Assembly (NCBI GenBank): GCA_025716855.1
Contig: JAIXMQ010000005.1
Location: 620,001 to 684,000 of the forward strand
From: Pilaira anomala
Taxonomy: Eukaryota; Mucoromycota; Mucoromycetes; Mucorales; Mucoraceae
Reading direction: 5' to 3'
DNA length: 64,000 nucleotides
Below the pieces are notes generated by a model. It ran no database searches. It had not been told where the DNA came from and worked only from the letters and a program-made list of their open reading frames with translations. This document shows positions 41,961 through 54,142 of this stretch, piece after piece (positions within the stretch are counted from its first letter, which is position 1; every line of letters starts with the position of its first letter). The position numbers were made by a program, and so were the translations under genes.

Positions 41961-44576
41961 CCATTAAAGGTCTAAAAAAAATACAAAATGGTGGGTCACA
42001 ATTAATCTGTGGGTGACATTCAAGTTTTCCCAAATAAAATATAATATGGCAAAGAAGAAGAAGAACAGAAAAGGTTTTTTTTTATGGAATCTTCAAGCAA
42101 GGAATTTTTTAAGCTACGTCACGGCTGTTTTAATTGCAAACCATGTATCAAGGAATTAATGGTATTTTTCATGACGTCAATATATTGTGTATGTTGATTT
42201 TATAACACCAATTAGTTAATAGATTTAACTTTTTACATGAGGAACAAGCGAGCGCCTAACTTGTCTTGAAAAACAAGGAAGAAATGGTACAATAAAAGTT
42301 ACTTTTCAAAAAAAGATATCTTCTTTTTTACTAGAATATATTCTATATCTATGCTATGCTATGTAACTACATAACTACTCAGATTAATAAAATAAAATTC
42401 TATTATATAAATGAAAATGGGATGATTATTTTGAACATCTTAAAAAAAAAGCTTGTCCAAGAAATATATGCGATTTATAAACATTATCATCATCAGTATT
42501 ATAAAGAAGACCTACCACAACTTGCATATCAAAGTGATTTGTTTCGGGTGTATAGTAACTAATAAAATCAATAATTCACAAGGTCAAATTATTGCAAAGA
42601 ATGGTAATTGAATATTACATGTAGACTGTAAAGCCCTTAACTATTTACCTAAATCTTGAAAAAGAATAGTACAAGGCAAGAAGATATACCAAATAGATTC
42701 AGCCAATAACTTAAGTTAGAAAAAAGATATATAATATTGATGAACGAGGTAAAGAAGTGGGTTTGTCATTGATTCCTTTGATGAAGCATTGTTTCACAAA
42801 AATCAGGGTCTTTTTTTTTTTTTTATTTTATTTACACATTTACATATTCTAGTTATGTGCATCATGTCCATGGTATACGTGTGTAAATTAAGTTATACTA
42901 TATTATTTATTTAGTTTGTCGTTGATCTGGTTGCAATGACTCACATGCAATGCGGTTTACAAATTTATCCTTTTTTAATTCACATGTCAAAAATGCATTG
43001 ACCATATTTTTTATAGGCGCCTAATTCTCCCTCCTCGTTACACCTACTCCGAAATCATATCGTCTCATCAATATGGGCAAAAAAAAAAGCAGTGTAACTT
43101 TTTTTTTTGCCATTGTTCATAATATTTACTTTTATTTCAATTTTATCGTAAATTTGCATTTCTTCATAATAAAAAAAAAAGGTAAATTACAAAAAAAAAA
43201 AGATATTTAGAAGAAAGGAAACAAATTCATATGCCAAAAAAAGGGGTTGAAAAAAAAAAGTGCTTCGTTTCATCTCCGTCTCTGCTGCTCTCAAATAAAA
43301 GTGATGAAAAATATTTAATAAAAAATTCCAGGTAATGAAATTGAATAAGAAAGTGGTTTATATATATATATATATTTAGTGTTCAAGTTTAAGTTGTAAA
43401 AATAAAAAAGGGAAGCTTATATAAATAGTGTTCATCATTTTTTCCAGAATTAAAAAAAAAAGTCGCGGAGGAGGAAACATTTTTTGTGCGAATGTCTTTT
43501 TTTTTTTTTTTCTTGGATTTCCACAAATATAATGATTGTATCATGTTTATAATGGTATATTTCATGTAAGGCAGTGTAACGAAATTATAACGCTAAATGC
43601 CCGATGAATTTGTTTAAATACTTGTTGACAGCGCGCTTGTATAACCATACATGTTACACTGGAAAATAGGAAACAATCAAGTAAAAGGGAGAGCGAAAAA
43701 AAAAAAAAGAAATAAAATAAGAAGATAAACATTTATTTTGTGATTGGATTTTAAATGAGTATAATAATTCGATTTGTCATTTACATTAAACAAATACTAT
43801 TAATAAAAATTATCTTACCTAATCAGTCTGATCTTTTTTCACAGTTTTGGATGATGAATATACAGAATGATATATAAAAAAGAAGGATGTTTATTACAAC
43901 AATCATATGTAAACAAAATGACATGCTGTTGTACACTTGTATATAAATAATTGATATATAATTCTATCGGAAGGTTACTATTTTTGTATAATGACAAAAG
44001 AAACATCTGAATATGTTTACTCGTCTCTATTACGTTGAGTAAGAATTAAGTAATAAGGTACAGTGAAAGCACTTATTTCACGTGACTTAACGTGTCCGTG
44101 CTTGCTGGTTTGTACTTTCATGTGAAAATCATTCAAAGTTTATCACTCGTTTTGATCATCCCGATTTGGTTGAAATTCACGACCCTGTTACGCATGTATC
44201 TTGCTTTTTTTTTCTTTTTTTTTTTTTACTACGTTCTAGGCAGTAAATACTAATATTGAACAGAAAAAAAAAAAAAAAGGTACAATAAAATAAAAAGAGC
44301 GGATAAAAAAAAAATAAGGAACAATAAACAATGATTATCAAGAAATAAAAAACTATTTTATCACATGAATATTTTAATAACTGTCTATCTCTTTTTATTT
44401 TATACTCGTGTTCCATTTTTAAGCCAATCGTTTCACGGTTATGTTTATTCGATATATAAATATTGAATGATATGATATTGTTTAAAAAAAGTTTTTTCTT
44501 CTACTTTAATATTTTTTTTTCTTAAAAATAATATAAAAAAAAAATCTTTTTTACTTATTAATTTTACCATATAAAA

Positions 44577-44618
44577 ATGGCTAGACATCATCGTCAACAA
44601 CAACAACAAAATGGTATA

Positions 44619-44656
<38 letters not shown>

Positions 44657-46064
44657 ATTATTATTATTATTAATCTATTCTTTTAAATTTTTTTATTATT
44701 ATTAAAATAAAGGTCACGAAAACCAAAAGCAAAACGAAGAACAACCAGAAGAGTTAGCTGAACAACCTAAAGAACAACAACAACAACTTGAAGAATTAGT
44801 TGAACAAAAGATTGAACAAGCCGACTATGTGGAACGAGTAATTGAAGACGAAGAAGTTTTATCCGATACTACCACTGTTGAAACTGTAGTAACCGAACCT
44901 ACTGTTGTAGAAGACCACCAACAAGATAAATTAGGCAATCAATTTGTTTCACGTGTCACATCCATTCCTATTGTTCAAGAAGGTGTTTCAACCGTCCAAG
45001 CAATCGCAAACAAGACAAGTCTTGGAAGATTCGCTCTTTCAACTGCCAACTCTACTTTCTTCACCGTCAGTAAATATACAAGCAGTCAACCTAAATACGT
45101 TCAATCTTATTATCAAAGTTATATTCAACCTCATGTCGAAAAAGCTGATGCTCTCGGATGTCGCTCTTTGGATTTAATTCAAACCAAATTCCCCGTTGTA
45201 AACCAATCTAGTTCTGAAATCGTTAGAGCCGTCACTGCTCCTTCTTATCAAATCGTAGATGGCGTCAAGGTCAAGATCGATAGCTCTATTAAGCAACCTG
45301 CCGAACAAGTAGCTAAAGAAGCTAACAAGAGACTTGGTAATGTCGTAGATAATGTTGAAGCTGTAATTCAACGTTACCTTCCTGCTGAAACTAAGCCTTC
45401 TGATGCTCGTGAAATCAATCAAGCAGTTCGTGCTTACTATGTATTAAACGATGCCACGCTTCGTTTAAGTCAACGTGTAACTGAACAAGTCAAGATATCT
45501 GCAGCTCAAATCCCTCGTACTCGCGGTGATATTGCTCGTATTACCGAAACTTCTGCACTTGTTCAAAAGACGACAGCCAATATTCAAGTTCTCCAAGAAA
45601 CGCTTGTACAATCCATCACATTGTATGCTCAACAAGCTCAACAACGTCTTCCTCCTGCTGTTACAGAACGTCTTCAAGCACTTCATGCTACTACCAATGA
45701 TAGATTACAAGGATTGACTCAACAAGTTTCTACCCAACTTTTACAAGTTATTGCTTATGTTAAGGTTCAATCAAATGAAACACCTGAATGGCTCAAGACC
45801 CGTGTCTCTTCTCTTGTTGAGATTGCTAATAAGCAAATCGAATTAGTTCGTGCTCAATATGCACGTGAAGATATCACTTCATTAGATAAGGCAAAGAACG
45901 TTGCTCAGGCTCTTCAATCTCAAGTCTTACCTGTACTTCAATTAGTTCAATCTCAATTAAATCATTACTCTGAAGTCGCTCGTCAAAAGGCTTCTTCTGC
46001 TGATTTGAAGTCACCCTTAGAATATCTTGGTTTAGCTCATGCTCCCAAGTTGGCTTCTGCTTAA
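44577..46064 (+). CDS. Perilipin-family lipid-droplet protein
   Basis: Two exons, 44577-44613 and 44713-46064 (1389 nt, 462 aa). A Gln/Glu-rich N-terminus precedes a PAT-like region: NQFVSRVTSIPIVQEGVSTV, then HVEKADALGCRSLDLIQTKF and PVVNQSSSEIVRAVTAPSYQ. This matches the perilipin pattern in which ...ADELACKGLDxLExKxP precedes 11-mer amphipathic repeats. The remaining 270 residues are amphipathic helices of the apolipoprotein type (VTEQVKISAAQIPR and onward) with a helical C-terminal bundle. It should coat lipid droplets and control lipase access, as Mpl1 does in Metarhizium. The intron opens with a (CT) run. Confidence 0.82.
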
Positions 46065-46178
46065 ACAGATCATTTAACTAATTTTTCTCTTTAAAAAAAT
46101 TAGAAGATATCTTCTTTTTTTTTTGTTCCAATTCATCTCCCCCCTCTCTCTCTCTAATTCCAACCAATTTTTTTTTTC

Positions 46179-46212
<34 letters not shown>

Positions 46213-46456
46213 CATTTTATATTTATTAAACTATCATATTCCTTATTTATTATCATAATCCATATATCTTTATTTTCATTTTTTTTGTTTATAATCTTTT
46301 TTAAATAAAAAACTTGAATATTTTTCACAAGCAAAAAAAAACAACTTTGAATCGATGGTTTTAAATAAATGAAGAACACCACTTCTCAACGAACTCCGCG
46401 TAATGACGTGTACAATAATTCTCTGGGGGAGAATAAGAGATTTGTTCGGGGGCCTA

Positions 46457-46496
<40 letters not shown>

Positions 46497-46563
46497 AAAG
46501 GCACACTCTCAAATTTTGTATTATTCTCTTTTAACTTTACCCTTAATTTAGAAAAATAAAGCA
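46065..46563. other. Intergenic spacer with extreme homopolymers
   Basis: T27-type run at about 46180-46206 and an A36 run at about 46459-46494, with CT-rich patches. It is likely the perilipin 3' UTR and ATP3 promoter. Open frames across the homopolymers are artefacts. Confidence 0.5.
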
Positions 46564-47839
46564 ATGTTGTTCGCTGTTTCTCGCATTGCCCGTCCTACTG
46601 CTGCCCCCGCTAGGTAATGACATGGACATGAATCATAAGCTCTTTTTTTTTATTTAACCCCGTTTCTATTTTATAGCAAGGCTATTCAAGCCCGTAACAT
46701 GGCTACCTTGAAAGAAAGTAAATATATATATATTTTTTTTTACTTGACATGAAATACTCAATGTTGACACACAATTTTTTTTTATTCAATAGTTCAACAA
46801 CGTTTGAAGTCTGTTCAAAACATTGAAAAGATTACCAAGTCCATGAAGATGATTGCCTCCACCAAGGTCGCTAAGGCCCAACGTGGTATGGAATCTGCTC
46901 GTGTTTTCGGTACCGCCTCTAGCAGTAAAGTATACGTGACGATTTAATAAGAGAAAAAAAAAAGAGAGAGACGGGGAAATTAAAGAGAAAGATAGAAGCG
47001 CGAGTGTGTTGTTTGATAGAATGAGAAACTTCAAAAAAAAAAAACGAATGAGAAGGGGATCTCTCTCTTTATAAAAAAAAAGAAATACCAAATACTAATT
47101 GTTTTATTTTCATGGCTATAGCTCTTTTCACTAGCGCTGAAACCAAGTCTACTCCCGAAGACAAGATCCTTTTTGTTGCTGCTTCTTCTGATCGTGGTCT
47201 CTGTGGTGGTATTCACTCCAGTGTCAGTAAGGCTACCCGTAAAGCCATTGCTGAAAAGCCCAGTGCTGAGCTTGTCATTCTCGGTGATAAGCCCAAGGCT
47301 CAATTAGGTCGTGTCGTCCGTAACAACATTGCTCTTTCTTTCAACCAAATCGGTAAGGATATGCCTTCTTTCGAAGAAGCTTCTTCCATTGTCGATGTCA
47401 TCAAGTCTCAAGATATTGAGTTCGATACTGCCAACATTGTTTACAACAAGTTCATCTCCGTTGTCTCTTATGAAGCTTCCATCATCCCCGCTTTCTCTGA
47501 AGCCACTTTCAAGGCCTCTCCTAACTTTGCTGTTTACGAAATCGAGGATGATGTTCTTGCTAACCTCCAAGAATTCTCTTTCGCTAATGGTCTCTACTGG
47601 GCTATGGTCGAAGGTCATGCCGCTGAGATGTGTGCTAAGCGTGCTGCTATGGAGAACGCTACCAAGAACGCTGGTGAGATGATCAGCAAGTTGACCATGA
47701 CTTTCAACCGTGGTCGTCAAGCCGTTATTACCAACGAATTGAGTAAGTATTTTTTTTTTTATTTGTTTGTGTTTTTTTTTTGTTTACTGATTTTTTTTTT
47801 TCTGTAGTTGATATTATTACTGGTGCTTCTGCTCTTTAA
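46564..47839 (+). CDS. ATP3: Mitochondrial F1 ATP synthase subunit gamma
   Basis: Five exons: 46564-46613, 46677-46717, 46793-46924, 47122-47742, 47808-47839, total 876 nt (291 aa), as expected. The presequence is MLFAVSRIARPTAAPAR. The N-terminal rotor helix shows LKSVQNIEKITKSMKMIAST and ends QRGMESARVFGTAS. The middle domain has VAASSDRGLCGGIHSSVSKA. The C-terminal helix has MENATKNAGEMISKLTMTFN, NRGRQAVITNELIDIITGAS, ending AL. The last exon (10 codons) is required for the family's C-terminus. The 197-nt third intron is long for this genome. The gamma subunit rotates inside the alpha3beta3 head. Confidence 0.95.
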
Positions 47840-48139
47840 ACAACATGAAATAAATACATGTGTGTAGATTCGTTGCACGTTATTTTATCTAATTGATTAA
47901 AAATATATACTACAAAAAAAAAATGAAGGGTCATTATATATCAAAGTCCTTGCTGTTTGTAACAAAATAAAGATATTATATATAAATACATTTCGATCAT
48001 CGAGGAGAGAGATAGTACATCCTATTGTCTATCTCTCTCATTCTTATTTTATGATATTTTCGATCGGTTTTCTCCATAGTAACAAGAGTAGTTAAAACTA
48101 AATACTTCTTCGATCGCTCGATTAGCATAGTAACCTAAC

Positions 48140-48179
<40 letters not shown>

Positions 48180-48254
48180 AGTTTCATTAAGACAGACTTT
48201 TTAACAATTATCATTTTTTTCTTTTTTTTATTTCTTTTCTTCTTTGCTATCAAC
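47840..48254. other. ATP3 to FBXO9-like intergenic spacer
   Basis: About 415 bases with a perfect 11-bp inverted repeat (48005-48039) and an A33 run at about 48142-48174. The last 80 bases are pyrimidine-rich and lead to the next ATG. Confidence 0.5.
48005..48039 (+). other. Perfect hairpin in the ATP3 3' region
   Basis: GAGAGAGATAG (48005-48015) pairs with CTATCTCTCTC (48029-48039) around a 13-base loop. It could be a 3' UTR structure or a chance GA/CT palindrome. Confidence 0.5.
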
Positions 48255-49681
48255 ATGGGCGATTCAAATAATAATAACAATCCAGAAAAGGCGTTGGAAG
48301 AATTTCGAAACGCTTGGAAACAAGAAGTTCAAAAGAAGCATGTACAGCCCGAAAGCAGTTCTATTAAAGGTTTAACTAAAGCAGCAACAGAACAACAGAC
48401 AGAAGAAAAGAGTGTAGCCGACCTAATTGATAAAACCGAAGCATTAACTACACAAAAAACCCCTGTTACAGCCATGGAGCATTATATTATTGCAGTAGAT
48501 CATGAACGTCAAGGAAAATTAGGTCAAGGTAAAAAAAAAAAAAAATTGGTTCTAATTTCTGTACATTCTCACTCTTCGTTACCGCAGCACTTGATAGTTA
48601 TCGTCGTGCTTTTAAACTTGATCCTGATATCGATTATGCGTACAAGAAGCATTATCAGGATACAATTTTACCCAGTATTCAGAAAAATAAAGATCAACCT
48701 GCAAAACAGGAGAATGAGTTTAAGCATATTGTGCCTTTGGGGAAAGAATATACTGCACCTTCTGCTACCAGAAAGGACCCTTTAGCTGATTTAATCATTT
48801 CGTTTCAGAATGATCCCGAGTTATCTTATATACCTTTACTTGATTATAAACCAATAGCTATAGCCAAATTACCAAGTAAGAACTTTAATTATTTATGGAA
48901 ACAAGGCACATATATTAAAAAAAAAAAAAATTAATTTATTTTAGGTGAAATTATGCTGCAAATTTTACGCCACTTGGTATTAAATTCAGTTTCAACTATA
49001 CCTTATTTTGCACTTACATGTAAGAAATTCTTTTTGCTCAGTAGAGATCCATCGGTATGGCAATATGCGTGTACACAAGTATTTAAAGAGCCTGGTATGA
49101 GCTTAGAAGAATCGAGATTACATCAATCATTGTATGTAGAAAGATTTGATGGACACTGGATGCGAATGTTTATTGATCGACCACGAATTCGATACGATGG
49201 GGTTTATATTTCAACATGTCATTATATTCGACCGGGAGTATCTGAAACTGCATGGGAAAAACCAATTCATCTAGTCACTTATTATAGATACATTCGATTC
49301 TTTCCAAACGGTACTATCTTGAAGCATTTAACAACAGATGAACCCAAGCATGTGGTGAAATCACTTGTACCTGGATTCAATAAAAAGCAATGCTTTCATG
49401 GTAATTTTGTGGTGCTAGATGATGATCAAGTCTTGATTCGGATGAAGGATAGTACGTTAAAGAACGAGACGTTTAAGTTGAGCTTGAAGATCAAAACTAC
49501 ACATCGTGGAAGACATAACAAATTAAATTGGATTGATTATTGCAGCATCAGTTCTATGCCGGATAGAGACGATGATCATTTTGATTTAAAAATGTTTAAA
49601 CCCTTCTTCTTTAGCCCTGTTAGAAGTTATAAAGTAGATTACGCAGATAATTCAATCCCTTTAGATTCTTTTTTTGTTTAA
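48255..49681 (+). CDS. FBXO9: F-box protein, FBXO9/Hrt3/Pof7 type
   Basis: Three exons, 48255-48528, 48588-48875, 48945-49681 (1299 nt, 432 aa). A TPR-like N-terminal part (MEHYIIAVDHERQGKLGQAL, then DSYRRAFKLDPDIDYAYKKH) precedes the F-box (IAKLPSEIMLQILRHLVLNS, then CKKFFLLSRDPSVWQYACTQ). The C-terminal region is shared by FBXO9 and Hrt3: RPRIRYDGVYISTCHYIRPG, YYRYIRFFPNGTILKHLTTD and the CFHGNFVV strand. FBXO9-type proteins are substrate receptors of SCF ubiquitin ligase; targets in fungi are poorly defined. Splicing is needed to join the N-terminal repeat to the F-box. Confidence 0.93.
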
Positions 49682-49882
49682 AATAAAGGGGAAGAGAGAG
49701 ATAGAGAGGGAAAAGGGATTTTTTTTTTTTCATCTCTTTCTTTCTTTCTTTTTTGTTTATATTTATTTTTTGCCTCTTTTTTATTTCCCCTTTTAGCTTT
49801 TTAGATAGGGCTACAAGACTTGACATATCTTTATTTTTATTTTTTTTTCCTTTTCTTTCTTTCTTTTTATTTAAAAAAAAAA

Positions 49883-51189
49883 ATGCTTGAAAAATTTATT
49901 AAAATATCAGAAAATGAAAAGATTCAAAAGATTTTGTCAAGTAGAGTTTATAAACGCATGTTTATAAGTTTTCTTATCTTGGCAGGAATGCTAACCTTGA
50001 TTGGTAAATTAAACAGGGTTTTTGTTTACATGTAATATTCTCTAAAATAGCAATATATATACATAGCTCCTACTTGGCAAATATATACAGAAGAAGGAAG
50101 GTATATTCTAACATGAATAAAAAAGAGACTTGGTTAAAAGCTAATGATTATATTTATATACAGATCTTCTACATTAATTAGTTATAGAGATCCTAATATT
50201 AGAGGAGAATCAGTTTATATAGCAGCATCGGTATTAACTGTAGACTTCTCGGCCAAAACGTATACAATTAATTTCGTATTGCAACCCAACGGTACTTTAG
50301 CAAATGATTTTGGTGAATTAAAGTAAGAAATAGACATACATATACGTAAAAAAAAAAAAAAAAAGAAAAAAAAATCTAATAAATATGTATATACGTATAA
50401 CAAAATAGCCAACGTGTTACCATTCGATTTTCTGCTATTGAGAGTTATGATTTAGAAATAGGCGATGCAATTAATCCAATTCAAGTTACTTTTAAATATG
50501 ATGAAGGAAGTGAGATAGATTATCCATTAGACTTTTACTCTGGTTATTTCGATCTCTTTGTATATCACATGAATGATACAAGTCAATCTATTCCAATTAC
50601 ATTTCATTTAGATGCAAGTATTACTTCCTTTCATTTTATGCCTACTTTGCAACATCGTCAATACGCTTCCAATGGTACGGATCGTATTAGTCTCAAGATA
50701 CTCACCGGTAGATCAACTACCACACAAGGGTTTTCAATATTTATTTGTGTTCTCATGTGGTTATTATCGCTTGCTATGGGCCTATTTGGCTTTCAGGTCG
50801 TGTTTAGAAAAAGAAGGGCAGACGCACATGCTTGCATGATTGGTATTACCACTTTATTTGCTTTACCTGCTGTTCGATCCGCTCAACCAGGTATACCTGA
50901 TGTAGGTTGTGTTTCTGACATTTTGGGTTTTTATTGGTAAAAATATATATACAAAATACACAATAATATATATATATTTATGTATGTACACATTTATAAA
51001 CTCACACATCTATATCATAGGAATATGGCTATTCTTGCTAGTTCTACTATTGCAGTCATCATGTGTTGGGTAATGAGATGGGAATATATGGATCCAGAAA
51101 CCATAAAACATCAACTAGCTATGCAGAATAATAATGCTTCTTGTACAAGTGTTTTGACTTGTGTAGAACCTAGTTTACGTGATGTGTAA
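49883..51189 (+). CDS. DUF4436-type multi-pass membrane protein
   Basis: Five exons: 49883-50003, 50067-50100, 50164-50322, 50409-50936, 51021-51189, total 1011 nt (336 aa). A first membrane helix lies at about 28-46 (FISFLILAGMLTLIG). A luminal or extracellular beta-rich domain follows, with N-glycosylation sites NGT and NDT and the stretch YPLDFYSGYFDLFVY. A cluster of helices sits at about 212-300 (FSIFICVLMWLLSLAMGLFG; IGITTLFALPAVRSAQPGIP; ILASSTIAVIMCWVMRWEY). The conserved ALPAVRxxQPGxP segment is typical of this uncharacterised fungal/bacterial family. Function unknown. The 34-nt second exon is needed to keep the frame. Confidence 0.78.
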
Positions 51190-51320
51190 AATAAACTTGA
51201 GCGCCGTCTTAATGTATACATTTATGTTTCTTCTTGGCACGTTCTTATTAATAATTTTTTTCACCCCTTGTCCCTCCTCCTCCTTTTTTTTTTTTTTCTA
51301 TTATTATTATTTATTTTGTA

Positions 51321-52259
51321 ATGCCTGAAGTAGTAGCAACACCTTCACTTTTGGCAGATGCCTTTTCTCAACATGTACAAGCGACAATAAAGTTAACACG
51401 AGTTGCACTTGAACTCGAATGGACTATCTTTACTCGATTCACAGTGGGAGTTATTGCAGCCACCTTGTTATCCATCATTTATCTCATATTGACATTAAGA
51501 AATTCAAAGAGACCTTTGGTTGTTTGGGAAAAATTAAATAAACCTTTGATTAAATTATTTAGACCGAGAATATTCGCTTTTTTATTAGGAAATATGAATC
51601 CTTATTCAAAGTCGATTGGTATGTTTTTGGTTTTTTGATCTGTATCAATATCTAAATTCTTTTTCATTTAGATATGAGAATTTCTACCTTTTCTCGTGGA
51701 TTCTGTACAGGTTTTATGCGTGTATGTTTTTTTTTAATGTTAATTACAACGAAAGGAAAAAAGCTGATTTGTTTTATTTTTCTAGGACCGTCAAAGAAAT
51801 CGAAATCCGTTTAAAAGGTAATTGATTGATTACCAGCAATCAAGATAACAAAAAAAAACCCCTCCCCCCACCATATTTATATTTCCTTTCGTTTCCTTTT
51901 AGTATTCATGCTACAGCACTTGCTACCTTTGCTGAATGTGTTGCAGAATTAGGTTTATCTAGTAGTTTAAAAGATAAGGAAGAGATCTCCCTTTTATCAT
52001 TAGAATTAGAGGTAAAAATTTATTATTATCTTAAGACACGAACTTTTTTTTTTTCATAACTCCTATTCTTTTCCCTTAGTTTAAAAAAAAGGCTAGAGGC
52101 TTATTAACAGCATCTACTGATTTTACATTACCTCAAGAAGAAGAAGATGATGAAGCTGGTTCAAGAAAAGTAAATATTCAAGTTGTAGTAAAAGATCGTA
52201 CCCTGGATACCGTTGCTATTGCTCATCTTGTTTGGGTCATTGAAAAAAAGTCAATCTGA
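51321..52259 (+). CDS. DUF4442 (hotdog-fold, thioesterase-like) membrane-anchored protein
   Basis: Five exons: 51321-51618, 51672-51721, 51786-51817, 51903-52011, 52080-52259, total 669 nt (222 aa). A membrane helix at about 38-60 (FTRFTVGVIAATLLSIIYLI) precedes the hotdog domain: NPYSKSIDMRISTFSRGFCT, GFMRDRQRNRNPFKSIHATA, LATFAECVAELGL, ARGLLTASTDF and VVVKDRTLDTVAIAHLVWVI. The wording fits DUF4442, related to acyl-CoA thioesterases of the PaaI type; catalytic residues cannot be confirmed. It may act on acyl-CoA at a membrane. Four small introns break it up, and none of the parts is readable as one ORF. Confidence 0.85.
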
Positions 52260-52422
52260 GTTCATAAAAAAAAAAAAAAAAAAAAAAAAACTGCATACAA
52301 CAATAATAAATACCTAAAACTGGTGGTCCCTGTTCTTTTTTTTCCTTTTCCCTTTTTTTTTCATTCTTATTTTATCTCTCTTTTTTTTTTTTTTTTTTTT
52401 TTTGTATGTTATAAAATAGAGT

Positions 52423-53637
52423 ATGCCAGAAAATAATCTATTTCAATTTGCTCAAGTCATTACAGAGTTACCCCAAAATACAAATTATCATCATAGATAT
52501 TTACATATTAGAAAAGTAAGAGACAAAACAACAACAACAAAAACTTGTTTTTAGATAAATATGTATATATATATGTGTATATGTATATATTTGTTTATAT
52601 TACTAAAACTGTCAAATCTATCTCTCGTTTTTTTTAGAACGCTTGTGTTGTTTGTAGTGTTTGTTTTACTTGTTCAAAAGTAAGTTTTTTTTTTTTTTTT
52701 CTAGTAAAAAAAACGTGTGTTTATATATATTCTATAATAGTATTATGGTGTCGACTGCACTTGTGAAGAAGTTCAACCAAGAAGAGGAAAAAATTTACCT
52801 CCGGGTGGATTAGATTCTAGGGCGAAAAAACTTCATAGAGAAGATGGAGATGACTTTCAATTTTCGATGAAATGGATTAATGAAAATGCTCACACCATGT
52901 ATAAAGATGATCAAAATACAGTGATAGGTTTAAGAGATTTAACTGAAGTTTCACTCTGTAAAGCCCACTCTAGTACATTATATCGAGCCAAGAAAAGACA
53001 TGAACGATTAAAGTCTGAACCTATGTGTCCACAACAACAAGCTCTTGTGACATCAGGTGGATTAGCTGCTAGAGTCAGAGATATGTCATTTAATCATCCA
53101 CCTCCACCTCCACCTCCATCGTCATCACAAGTACCTGATTTTCTTCAAATGACTCATTCAACCTCAAGTAAAAGAAAAAGAACAATCAAATCACCTAAAA
53201 TAGAAGCTAGACCTAGTGTATCTACACCTCTTTATGGGTCGCGTAATAATAACAATAATCAATATATACAACAACAACAATCACAACAACATGATAACTT
53301 TCCCTCTCAATTACCACCACTTCAAGAACATACCTCTCGTAAACTTATTCCACATATTCCCATGGTCGTCGAAACCGTCTCGCTCAAGTCTTCTTCTGAT
53401 TTTTATTATTTTCGTAATTTAGCCATCACTGACACTTTTACTTTTCGAGATTTGCTGACAGAAATCGACATGACAGGTTCTCCACCACAAGGAAAACGTA
53501 TTGTCATTTCAGATCAAGATAAATTTTACCCATTAGATCAACCTATTCGAAGTGTCATTAGGAGACCTAACTCGACTCATTTAGAATTATCTCTTGGTTT
53601 AACTGACAAACCTTCTATTAACTGGAGTATTTACTAA
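52423..53637 (+). CDS. Cys-rich N-terminal protein of unknown function
   Basis: Three exons, 52423-52515, 52638-52679, 52741-53637 (1032 nt, 343 aa), introns in phase 0. Exons 2-3 encode a compact cysteine cluster, NACVVCSVCFTCSKYYGVDC then TC (CxxCxxCxxCx6CxC), which probably binds metal. The middle is basic and low-complexity (PPPPPPPSSSQ, SSKRKRTIKSPK, a Gln/Asn run), with nuclear-localisation-like KRKR. The C-terminal 75 residues (VVETVSLKSSSDFYYFRNLA, ITDTFTFRDLLTEIDMTG, RIVISDQDKFYPLDQPIRSV) are ordered and may form a ubiquitin-like or PB1-like fold. I do not recognise the family. A nuclear regulator is an inference from composition. Confidence 0.75.
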
Positions 53638-54142
53638 AAAAAAAAAAATAATAATAATAATAAATTACTTTTCTGTTTTTATAAAAGTTTCTATATTTGG
53701 TGGTAAAAATGTGCTGCATTAAAAAACCTTTTTGTTAAAAAAAGGTAATTGTATTCAAAAAAAAAAAAAAAAAAAAGGCTTATTGAGTAAGTATTATACC
53801 TATATATGAACCATCAATGTTGCTACTTAAAATTCAAAAGAGGTTACGTGTTTATAGTTTTTGATAAAAAGAGTAATTTGGAATTGTATACAGTGACAGC
53901 CATTGGTAGATCCCTCATATCGGTGAAATGGATTACACACACATTTTAAGTTGGAGTACAGCCAAAACATTTGTCAAATCGAGCTAAAAAATATCTGGTA
54001 TCACCCACATCTTTTTTTATGGAAAAAAAAAATATTTTATTTATAAGGTGGATTAACTAAAGACGTAGTACTACAAAAAAAAAAAGAAAAGAAAAATAAT
54101 GTTTTCAGTTACAAAGCATACAAAAAATAAAGAGAATAAAAC
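53638..54142. other. Convergent spacer before EFR3
   Basis: About 500 bases between opposing stop codons, AT-rich, with A19 near 53758-53776 and an (AAT) run at 53649-53662. No gene seen. Confidence 0.5.

Larger units (their letters stand above)
39423..44576. other. 5.1-kb gene-poor AT-rich region
   Basis: Contains a relic at 39672-40240 (minus) and a coiled-coil relic at 41460-41960 (plus), plus many A/T homopolymers. Short frames at 41050-41286 and 42356-42562 have some protein-like content but no recognisable family. No intact gene or RNA gene is seen. Confidence 0.45.

Noticed and set aside
42356..42562. 68-codon plus-strand frame
   Set aside because: Some protein-like content (EDLPQLAYQSDLFRVYSN) but no splice context or family; left within the gene-poor region.
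46123..46512. Phe-rich frames between perilipin and ATP3
   Set aside because: Poly-T/poly-A translations; no protein-like composition.
47304..47720. 138-codon minus-strand frame opposite ATP3
   Set aside because: Codon-biased antisense shadow of a highly conserved gene; no start context or homology.
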